DNA of 5,080 nucleotides from an uncultured Eggerthellaceae bacterium (GTDB taxonomy: Bacteria > Actinomycetota > Coriobacteriia > Coriobacteriales > Eggerthellaceae), in contig CAMOUE010000162.1 in assembly GCA_946626265.1 (NCBI GenBank), positions 1-5,080 of the forward strand. Reading direction: 5' to 3'. The translations under genes were made by a program, and so were the position numbers. Below the pieces are notes generated by a model, which did no database searches, had not been told where the DNA came from, and saw only the letters and a list, made by a program, of their open reading frames with translations. Positions within the stretch are counted from its first letter, which is position 1. Every line of letters begins with the position of its first letter. This document shows, piece by piece, positions 1 through 5,080 of this stretch.

Positions 1-16
1 ATAGGAAAAGAGCGCG

Positions 17-36
17 GCCACTGCGCGAGAAGTGGC
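17..36 (+). other. Small leader hairpin upstream of pap
   Basis: GCCACT at 17-22 is the exact inverted repeat of AGTGGC at 31-36, with an 8-base loop, ending 13 bases before the GAGGA ribosome binding site. No T-run follows on the + strand, so it does not look like a terminator of an upstream + strand gene. It may be a leader stem or simply chance in GC-rich DNA. I see no convincing -35/-10 promoter pair in the 59 bases before the gene. Confidence 0.3.
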
Positions 37-49
37 AGAAAGAATATAT

Positions 50-54
50 GAGGA
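50..54 (+). promoter_or_regulatory. Ribosome binding site deciding the pap start (GAGGA)
   Basis: GAGGA lies 5 bases before the ATG at 60 and is the only good Shine-Dalgarno here. The alternative in-frame ATG at 48 is preceded only by an A/G-rich stretch (AGAAAG) and would place this GAGGA inside the coding sequence, so the ATG at 60 is preferred. Confidence 0.6.
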
Positions 55-59
55 CAAAC

Positions 60-1814
60 ATGCTCGAGAAAGTCGATCTCAAGGCGAAGAAGATGTCGAA
101 GGACGAGTACAAGCCCGTCCATGACGAGCTCATCGGAAAACTTGTCGTATTGCAGCAGCAGGCGCGGTCCGCGGGCGTGGGGCTCGTGGTGCTCGTGGAG
201 GGCTGGAGCGGCGCCGGCAAGGGCAGTCGCATCTCCGAGCTCGTGTACGAGCTGGACGCGCGCGCCACGAAGGTGCATGTGACCGAGGACATCAACCCGA
301 AGGCGGCGCGCAAGTTCCCCGGCGCCAAATTGAACGTGACGGGTCCCGACCCGCTGATGAAGCAGTTCTGGCAGGCGCTCGGGGAGCGCAGCGAGATAAC
401 GTTCTACGACCGCGGCTGGTACACCGCAGCGGCTGAGCAGGCGCTGTTCGGGCTGACGGGCGCCGACCCCAAGCAGCTGAAGAAGCTCGCCAAGAAGCTG
501 AAGGAGCTGCCCGACGGCCAGCGCGGGGCCGCCGCGGCGCGCAATGCGCTGGCGCAAGACGTTGTGGGCGCCTACCGCGACATTGCCTGCAGCTTCGAGC
601 AGATGCTCGTCGACGACGGCTATGCCGTCGTGAAGCTGTTCGTGCACGTTTCCAAGAAGGCGCAGAAGGAGCGTCTCGAGGCCCTTCGCAAGAACCCCGA
701 CACCGCCTGGCGCGTGAGCAAGAACAAGCTCGCGTTGACGCAGTACTACGATGACGCCTACAAGATTTACGACCGCCTTCTCGAGGGCTCCGACTTCGCG
801 CAGGCGCCCTGGATCGTCGTGAACGGCGAGGACCGCCGTGCCGCGAACATTCAGGTAGCGCAGGCCCTCGTCGACGCGCTCGAGCACGCGCTGGCCGCCG
901 GCCCCGACGTCGCCGCCGAGGAGGCCAAGGCCAAGGCCGCCGAGAACTCCGCCGCGCTGGCCGGCGGTGCAGAAGGCGGTGCCGAAGTCAAGCAGGCGGA
1001 CGACGCAGAAGCGCAGACCAAGGAATACGAGGAAAAAGCCGCCGCGCAGAGCGCGCTCGCGCCGCGCGGGTCCAAGTACATGATTATGGCGGGTTACCCG
1101 AAGATTGATCACTCCAAGCCCAAGCCGCGCATCGACGACGCGGAAGAGTACCGTGCGTCGCTCAAGGAAGAGCAGGAGCGCTTCCGCAAGCTGCAGGAGG
1201 AGGCGTACCGCAAGGGCGTGCCGACCGTGATCATGTACGAGGGCTGGGACGCGGCAGGCAAGGGCGGCAACATCAAGCGCATCGCCCAGGCCATCGACGC
1301 GCGCGCCTACCAGATATTCCCCTCGCCGGCCCCCTCGAAGACTGAGCTCGCGCATCCGCACCTGTGGCGCTACTGGACGCGTCTTCCCCAGGCGGGCAAG
1401 GTGGGCATCTACGACCGCAGCTGGTACGGCCGCGTGCTCGTCGAGCGCGTCGAGGGTTTCGCGACGCCCGAGCAATGGGGTCGGGCCTACGACGAGATTA
1501 ACGCGTTCGAGCACGAGCTCGTGCAATGGGGTGCCGTGCTGCTGAAGTTCTGGGTGGACATCACGCCCGACGAGCAGCTCGCCCGGTTCGAGGCGCGCGC
1601 GGCAGATCCCGCCAAGACCTGGAAGCTCACCGACGAGGACTGGCGCAACCGCGAGAAGTACCCGCTGTACAAGGCGGCCGTCGACGACATGTTCCGCCTG
1701 ACGTCCACCGAGTTCGCGCCGTGGACTGTGCTCGAGAGCGACAGCAAGTGGTACGCGCGCATCCAGGCGCTGCGCGCCATCAACGCGGCCCTCGAGGCGC
1801 GTCTGCACAGGTAA
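60..1814 (+). CDS. pap: Polyphosphate:AMP phosphotransferase (tandem two-domain PPK2)
   Basis: Cytoplasmic enzyme predicted to transfer a phosphate from inorganic polyphosphate to AMP, giving ADP, in the PPK2 fold of P-loop kinases. Numbering from ATG 60 (584 residues), there are two homologous PPK2 domains. The N-terminal domain spans about 15-275, with Walker A GWSGAGKG (Lys54), the motif YDRGWY at 116-121, and a lid region rich in Lys/Arg around 198-225. The C-terminal domain spans about 345-584, with Walker A GWDAAGKGG (Lys401), the canonical YDRSWY at 451-456, and the PPK2 signature KTWKLTDEDWRNREKYPLY. Between them, about 277-341, lies an Ala/Glu/Lys-rich low-complexity linker. Length and tandem arrangement match the Pap family (Acinetobacter Pap, Pseudomonas PA3455 type), whereas single-domain PPK2 is about 230-300 residues. 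The C-terminal copy matches the consensus better; the N-terminal copy has Gly where Ser is usual in YDRSWY. The start at 48 (four more residues) is possible but has a weaker ribosome site. A terminator hairpin follows the TAA. The direction of reaction and nucleotide preference are inferred from the family. Confidence 0.92.
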   Translation: MLEKVDLKAKKMSKDEYKPVHDELIGKLVVLQQQARSAGVGLVVLVEGWSGAGKGSRISELVYELDARATKVHVTEDINPKAARKFPGAKLNVTGPDPLMKQFWQALGERSEITFYDRGWYTAAAEQALFGLTGADPKQLKKLAKKLKELPDGQRGAAAARNALAQDVVGAYRDIACSFEQMLVDDGYAVVKLFVHVSKKAQKERLEALRKNPDTAWRVSKNKLALTQYYDDAYKIYDRLLEGSDFAQAPWIVVNGEDRRAANIQVAQALVDALEHALAAGPDVAAEEAKAKAAENSAALAGGAEGGAEVKQADDAEAQTKEYEEKAAAQSALAPRGSKYMIMAGYPKIDHSKPKPRIDDAEEYRASLKEEQERFRKLQEEAYRKGVPTVIMYEGWDAAGKGGNIKRIAQAIDARAYQIFPSPAPSKTELAHPHLWRYWTRLPQAGKVGIYDRSWYGRVLVERVEGFATPEQWGRAYDEINAFEHELVQWGAVLLKFWVDITPDEQLARFEARAADPAKTWKLTDEDWRNREKYPLYKAAVDDMFRLTSTEFAPWTVLESDSKWYARIQALRAINAALEARLHR

Positions 1815-1820
1815 TGCGAC

Positions 1821-1849
1821 GGAGGGGCGCTGCCGGCGCCCCTTCTTTT
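1821..1849 (+). terminator. Rho-independent terminator after pap
   Basis: The left arm 1821-1830 (GGAGGGGCGC) pairs with 1836-1845 (GCGCCCCTTC) in a 10-bp stem with one G-T wobble and a 5-base loop, TGCCG. It is followed by TTTT at 1846-1849. It starts 7 bases after the pap stop codon. The T-run is short, so termination may be partial. This fits its position directly in front of the next gene's ribosome site, with no room for a separate promoter after it. Confidence 0.75.
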
Positions 1850-1857
1850 AGGAGGGG
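1839..1857 (+). promoter_or_regulatory. Possible Shine-Dalgarno-sequestering hairpin, alternative to the terminator
   Basis: CCCCTTCT at 1839-1846 can pair with AGGAGGGG at 1850-1857 (8 bp with one G-T wobble, 3-base TTT loop). This would hide the ribosome site of the transporter gene. The same CCCCTTC bases form the 3' arm of the terminator stem, so the two structures exclude one another. The pairing is visible in the sequence; its use in regulation is inference. A 3-base loop and the chance complementarity of G-rich and C-rich runs are reasons for caution. Confidence 0.35.
1850..1857 (+). promoter_or_regulatory. Strong ribosome binding site AGGAGGGG
   Basis: A complete AGGAGG core at 1850-1855, extended to GGGG, sits about 8 bases before the ATG at 1864. 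It fixes the start of the transporter-acetyltransferase gene and predicts efficient translation when the site is unpaired. It begins immediately after the terminator T-run. Confidence 0.85.
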
Positions 1858-1863
1858 TCTTCC

Positions 1864-3672
1864 ATGGCCGATACCGCCAAAGCGAGCGCGAATCTGACCG
1901 ACACGGACAGCGCCGAGGCGCGGGCCCGGCGCAGGCGCGAGAAGCAGGCTAACATCTCGGCGTCCGAGAAGCTCAAGAACAACGCCACCGTGGTCGTGGC
2001 GGTCATCGCGGGCGTCATCACGTCGCTCGTGAAGTTCGTGGCTGCGTCCATCACGGGGTCTTCGGCCATGTTCTCCGAAGGCATCCATTCGATGGTCGAC
2101 GCCATAAACGACTCGCTTTTGCTGGTGGGCAACAAGCTGTCGCGGCGTCCGCCCGACGTGAAGCATCCGTTCGGGTACGGTTCCGAGGTGTACTTCTACA
2201 GCCACACGGTTGCGCTCGTCATATTCGTGCTGGGCGGCGGTTTCGCCATTTACGAAGGCATCCAGAACGTCATGGCGGGCGGGCACCCCATCGAGAACCC
2301 GCTCATCAACTACATCGTGCTCGGCATCGGCATCGTGGTGGAGGGCTTCTCGCTCTCGGTGGCGGTGCGCACCGTGAACGAGGCTCGCGGCGACATGAAC
2401 ATAATGGCCTACATCCGCGAATCGAAGAGCCCGACGAACATCACCGTGTTCCTGGAGGACACGGCGGCGGTCGCCGGCATGGCGGTCGCGCTCGTGGGCA
2501 ACATCGTCTCCACGGTGACGGGCAACTACGTGATCGACGCGTGGGCGTCGGTCGTCATCGGCGCCATCATGGCCGCTATCGCCGTGATCTTGCTCAAGGA
2601 GACGCGCAGCCTGGTCATCGGCGAGGGCATGAACGTGGACGAGGTGAAGGAGGTCGTCTTCCTCGTGGAGAGCGACCCGGCCGTCATCAAGTGCGGGCGC
2701 GTGCTGTCGCTCTATCTGGGCCCCGAGGACCTGCTGGTGAACCTGGACGTGACGTTCAAGGACGATCTGGCGGAAGGGGAGGTGCTCACGGCCATCGATC
2801 GCATCGAGGAAGAGGTCATGGACGCGTTCCCGCAGGCGAACCGCGTGTTCGTGGAGCCCGAGAGCCTGAACCAGGTGTACCGTCAGCGCCGGGACCGCAG
2901 GCTTGCCTACGAGGCCTACGAGGAGGACAAGCGGCTGTCCGAGCGCGTTGGCGGCCAGGTGGCGGAAAGGCGGCGACGCGACGAGCAGGTCCTCGAAGGG
3001 CTGAAGGAGCGCAGGGCGCGCCGGCGCGAGGAGATCGCGAACGCTTTCAACAGGACGTACTTCCCAGAGCTGGCCTTGAGTGCGCTCGAGGTCGCCGAGG
3101 GAGCTCAGGCGGAGGCGGAGGCTCCGGTCCGCAAGAAGCTCTTCAGCGAAGTTCCCAGCATCGTGGGCGAGCGCGTCGTGCTCAATCGCGTCGTCGATAC
3201 CGACGCCGACGCGCTGCGTGATTTGATCGAGAATCCGCATGCGCAGCGCTACCTGCCCGCCTATCTGTTCGAAAAGCAGTTCGATGACGTGCATGAGGCC
3301 ATATCGCAACTCTACGGCGACCTGTTCCAGAACAAGGAGTCGCTCGTCATGGCCGTCCGCGACAAGGAGACGGGCGAGCTCGCGGGTCTTGCCGAGTTCT
3401 ACGGGCTGCGCGACGATCTGCACAAGGCCAGCGTGGGCTGCCGCCTGCGCGAGTGCTTCTGGCGGCAAGGCTTCGCCACCGAGGCGGCGCGCCTGATGGT
3501 GGGCTACCTGTATGGCGAGACCGACATCGAGATAATCACGGCGTCCGTCATGGTCGGCAACGACGCGTCGGCGCACGTGCTCGAGAAGGTCGGTTTCATC
3601 CGCACGGCGCGCGGCGTCGAGGAGGACTGGGGCTTCGCCGAGCCCGTCATCGTGGACAAGTTCTTCTGCTAG
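1864..3672 (+). CDS. Cation diffusion facilitator fused to a GNAT acetyltransferase
   Basis: A 602-residue fused protein. Residues 1-38 are a charged cytoplasmic tail. Six membrane helices follow at about 41-63, 66-90, 112-133, 148-170, 193-216 and 224-245, then a cytoplasmic CDF domain at about 258-333. Helix 2 carries the metal-site pattern H75xxxD79 (SEGIHSMVDAIND) and helix 5 carries E198-D199 in FLEDTAAVAG. Together with HPFGYGSE at 101-108 these resemble the SLC30A9/ZnT9-like branch of CDF transporters, which exchange divalent metal ions for protons across the membrane. Residues 336-400 form a highly charged Arg/Glu-rich, probably helical linker, then an Ala/Glu-rich stretch. Residues 434-602 are a complete RimJ/RimL-like N-acetyltransferase domain: the acetyl-CoA loop RQGFAT at 534-539 and the motif NDASAHVLEKVGF at 566-578. 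Normal CDF proteins are about 300 residues, so the second half is an added domain and not an extension. The frame is continuous with no stop or shift between the parts. The metal and the acetylation target are unknown. The gene lies 49 bases after pap, separated by a terminator hairpin. Confidence 0.88.
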   Translation: MADTAKASANLTDTDSAEARARRRREKQANISASEKLKNNATVVVAVIAGVITSLVKFVAASITGSSAMFSEGIHSMVDAINDSLLLVGNKLSRRPPDVKHPFGYGSEVYFYSHTVALVIFVLGGGFAIYEGIQNVMAGGHPIENPLINYIVLGIGIVVEGFSLSVAVRTVNEARGDMNIMAYIRESKSPTNITVFLEDTAAVAGMAVALVGNIVSTVTGNYVIDAWASVVIGAIMAAIAVILLKETRSLVIGEGMNVDEVKEVVFLVESDPAVIKCGRVLSLYLGPEDLLVNLDVTFKDDLAEGEVLTAIDRIEEEVMDAFPQANRVFVEPESLNQVYRQRRDRRLAYEAYEEDKRLSERVGGQVAERRRRDEQVLEGLKERRARRREEIANAFNRTYFPELALSALEVAEGAQAEAEAPVRKKLFSEVPSIVGERVVLNRVVDTDADALRDLIENPHAQRYLPAYLFEKQFDDVHEAISQLYGDLFQNKESLVMAVRDKETGELAGLAEFYGLRDDLHKASVGCRLRECFWRQGFATEAARLMVGYLYGETDIEIITASVMVGNDASAHVLEKVGFIRTARGVEEDWGFAEPVIVDKFFC

Positions 3673-3677
3673 ACTCG

Positions 3678-3722
3678 AACGGGAGAATGCGTCGACACCG
3701 GCTCTCTGCCTCCCGTTTGTCT
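3678..3722 (+). terminator. Candidate terminator after the transporter gene
   Basis: AACGGGAG at 3678-3685 pairs perfectly with CTCCCGTT at 3710-3717, only 5 bases after the TAG stop. The loop is long (24 bases) and the following TTGTCTT is only a weak T-run. It is the best termination signal in the 88-base gap, but less convincing than the one after pap. Confidence 0.45.
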
Positions 3723-3730
3723 TCGCAAAC
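3715..3730 (+). other. Small hairpin overlapping the terminator's 3' arm
   Basis: GTTTG at 3715-3719 and CAAAC at 3726-3730 form a perfect 5-bp stem with loop TCTTCG. It shares GTT at 3715-3717 with the larger hairpin, so the two cannot be complete at the same time. It sits in the leader of the phosphatase gene, about 30 bases before its ATG. Function is unknown and chance is possible. Confidence 0.25.
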
Positions 3731-3744
3731 ATATGTCCCGGCGT

Positions 3745-3750
3745 GAAAGG
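3745..3750 (+). promoter_or_regulatory. Ribosome binding site deciding the phosphatase start (GAAAGG)
   Basis: GAAAGG ends 10 bases before the ATG at 3761, a moderate match with slightly long spacing. Other in-frame starts are GTG at 3743, which has no purine-rich site upstream, and ATG at 3800, which also lacks one. The ATG at 3756 is out of frame. Confidence 0.5.
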
Positions 3751-3760
3751 CCAGCATGTT

Positions 3761-5080
3761 ATGGAAGCTTCCAATCCTTTGAGCGTTGACGGGCTAGCGA
3801 TGCCCCCTGGCGTGAGACCTTCCGAGTTTTTGAAGGAAAAGGGGCTCGGCATTCGCGGGTTGTTCAGAGTATCGATTCTCGTGGTCGTCGTTATCGCGTC
3901 GATCGTGCTCGTAGCCATCACCTTCACGAACGTCACAAACGTCGAGCGGACAAAGGCGGAGGCGTCGATACGCAGCGAGGTCAACTACCTATGCCTGCAG
4001 CTGGAATCCCTTGGCGAGCGCGCGAATGCGTTCGGCCGCATCGCCGATGCGACGGGGGAGGGTCTGCAGGAGCTTGAGACGAGGAACCCTGCAGAATACG
4101 ACCTGTTATCGGATCCCGTAGGCGACGTGCTCTCCGGCTACACGCTCGCCGAGACCGGCACGGTCTTCATCGCCGCCGACGGCACGGTGGTGGCAAGCGA
4201 CGATGCGCGCGTGCCCGTCGGCGCCGATGCACGGTCGCTTTTGGGGGACGAAGTGTACGGCGCTATTCGCGAAAGCCTCGAGAGCGGCAGCCTGCAACGC
4301 GTTCCCTACAACGGCGTATTCGACGAGGCGGGCGGCGCGGGCGCCTACGGCGATGGCGATGAGGCCGCCTTCCTGCTCGCCAAGCGGCAAGGCGCCTACA
4401 CCGTGGCGATTATGGAGCCGGAAAGCATGGTCTTCAGGGACCGCAACGCCATCATGGCTCGCGAGACCATCGTCAGCATCGTGCTGCTCATATTGGTTTC
4501 CTTCATCGTGGACCGCCTGCTCAGCCTCGTGGTCGCACGTCGCATCGACAAGACGAACGAAGCGCTTAGGCGCATCACGTCGGGAGACCTCGAGACCCGC
4601 GTCGCAGCAGACGGGACACGCGAGTTCAGGTCGCTGGCATCTGGCATCAACGTGACCGTCGAGGCGCTCCAGGGCTGGATCGCGGAAGCGGAGGCGCGCA
4701 TGGAATCCGAGCTTTCCGCTGCCCGGGCCATCCAGCAATCCGCCCTGCCATCCACGTTCCCGCCTTTCCCCGACATCCACGAGTTCGACCTGTACGCGAC
4801 CATGAACGCCGCGCGTGAAGTCGGGGGCGACTTCTATGACTTCTTCCTTTTGGAGGGCAGCGGTCCCGGCTCCGGCAAGCTCGTCTTCCTGATAGCAGAC
4901 GTGTCGGGCAAGGGCGTGCCGGCGGCGCTGTTCATGATGAGGGCGAAGGCGCTGATCCGCCGCGAGCTGCAGAGCGGCTCTGCGCTGGGGGATGCTGTTG
5001 GGAAGGTTAACGCCGAGTTAGCCGACGGGAATGACGCCTGCATGTTCGTGACGATGTGGGTCGGCGTGCTCGACTACGAA
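3761..5080 (+). CDS. Membrane-bound SpoIIE/PP2C-type phosphatase with sensor and HAMP domains (3' end outside window)
   Basis: The first 440 codons; the frame stays open at the window edge. Predicted to sense an extracytoplasmic signal and dephosphorylate a serine/threonine-phosphorylated cytoplasmic protein, typically an anti-sigma factor antagonist (STAS protein) in a partner-switching pathway. After a short cytoplasmic N-terminus, a membrane helix lies at about 33-55. Residues 56-235 form an extracytoplasmic region with the Cache-like stretch ETGTVFIAADGTVVASD (131-147). A second helix at about 236-258 leads into a HAMP domain (about 255-307) and a short helical linker (308-326). The PP2C/SpoIIE domain starts near 340. 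Its metal-binding motifs are visible: EVGGDFYDFF with Asp357 and Asp360, then IADVSGKGVPAALF with Asp380, then MFVTMWVGVLD near the edge. The last conserved Asp motif would lie beyond the window, so catalytic completeness cannot be judged. Codon use is slightly less GC-biased than in the two genes before it (several TTA, ATA and AGG codons). A putative terminator precedes it, suggesting its own transcription, though I see no clear promoter. The signal and partner are unknown. Confidence 0.87.
   Translation, partial: MEASNPLSVDGLAMPPGVRPSEFLKEKGLGIRGLFRVSILVVVVIASIVLVAITFTNVTNVERTKAEASIRSEVNYLCLQLESLGERANAFGRIADATGEGLQELETRNPAEYDLLSDPVGDVLSGYTLAETGTVFIAADGTVVASDDARVPVGADARSLLGDEVYGAIRESLESGSLQRVPYNGVFDEAGGAGAYGDGDEAAFLLAKRQGAYTVAIMEPESMVFRDRNAIMARETIVSIVLLILVSFIVDRLLSLVVARRIDKTNEALRRITSGDLETRVAADGTREFRSLASGINVTVEALQGWIAEAEARMESELSAARAIQQSALPSTFPPFPDIHEFDLYATMNAAREVGGDFYDFFLLEGSGPGSGKLVFLIADVSGKGVPAALFMMRAKALIRRELQSGSALGDAVGKVNAELADGNDACMFVTMWVGVLDYE

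Noticed and set aside
1..47. Minus-strand terminator made by the 17-36 hairpin and the run of T on the complementary strand at 5-10
   Set aside because: The T-run is several bases away from the stem and no minus-strand gene is present to terminate.
2541..3221. A 226-codon + strand open frame inside the transporter gene
   Set aside because: Gly/Arg-rich shifted-frame shadow of the transporter coding sequence, with no domain resemblance.
3707..3735. Possible promoter with CATATG as a -10 box before the phosphatase gene
   Set aside because: The position 17 bases upstream of CATATG (TGCCTC) does not resemble a -35 box, and TTGTCT at 3717-3722 has no -10 box at the right distance.
3743..3745. 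GTG as an earlier start of the phosphatase gene
   Set aside because: In frame, but without a purine-rich ribosome site upstream; the GAAAGG suited to the ATG at 3761 overlaps this codon.
1780..3984. A 734-codon open frame on the minus strand covering the whole transporter gene and part of the phosphatase
   Set aside because: It is antisense to a clearly recognisable protein, shows no recognisable domain, is rich in His, Arg, Asp and Val in the manner of antisense translation of GC-rich genes, and overlaps three separate features including both intergenic gaps. Its length is explained by the rarity of stop codons opposite GC-rich codons.
4106..4780. A 224-codon minus-strand open frame opposite the phosphatase gene
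   Set aside because: Antisense to the Cache-HAMP region, which is well supported by its domain order; the antisense product resembles nothing.

Overview
This 5,080-base window is GC-rich, densely coding, and reads entirely on the + strand. It holds two complete genes and the 5' part of a third. The strong GC bias at third codon positions, the AGGAGG-type ribosome binding sites, and the pairing of a two-domain polyphosphate:AMP phosphotransferase with a Cache-HAMP-SpoIIE phosphatase suggest a high-GC Gram-positive (Actinomycetota). A gut Coriobacteriia/Eggerthellaceae member is my best guess, but it rests on general resemblance and not on a diagnostic marker.

Layout. Bases 1-59 are a short leader with a small hairpin. 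Bases 60-1814 encode a tandem PPK2-type polyphosphate:AMP phosphotransferase. Bases 1815-1863 hold a rho-independent terminator hairpin that runs directly into a very strong Shine-Dalgarno sequence. The 3' arm of the hairpin can pair alternatively with that Shine-Dalgarno. Bases 1864-3672 encode a fused protein: a six-helix cation diffusion facilitator (ZnT9-like), a charged helical linker, and a complete RimJ/RimL-like GNAT acetyltransferase domain. Bases 3673-3760 hold a second candidate terminator and the leader of the next gene. From 3761 to the window end runs the first 440 codons of a membrane-bound SpoIIE/PP2C-type phosphatase with an extracytoplasmic sensor and a HAMP domain. It has no stop codon in the window.

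How the parts may work together. The phosphotransferase uses polyphosphate to make ADP from AMP. Polyphosphate is a major chelator of divalent cations, so its consumption releases metal, and a metal exporter directly downstream would be a sensible neighbour (inference). The acetyltransferase fused to the transporter is the most unusual feature: it could modify the transporter itself or a cytoplasmic partner. The phosphatase is probably a separate unit that starts a partner-switching pathway (anti-sigma antagonist dephosphorylation) whose other members would lie beyond the window. I see no RNA genes, mobile elements, CRISPR arrays or long repeats.
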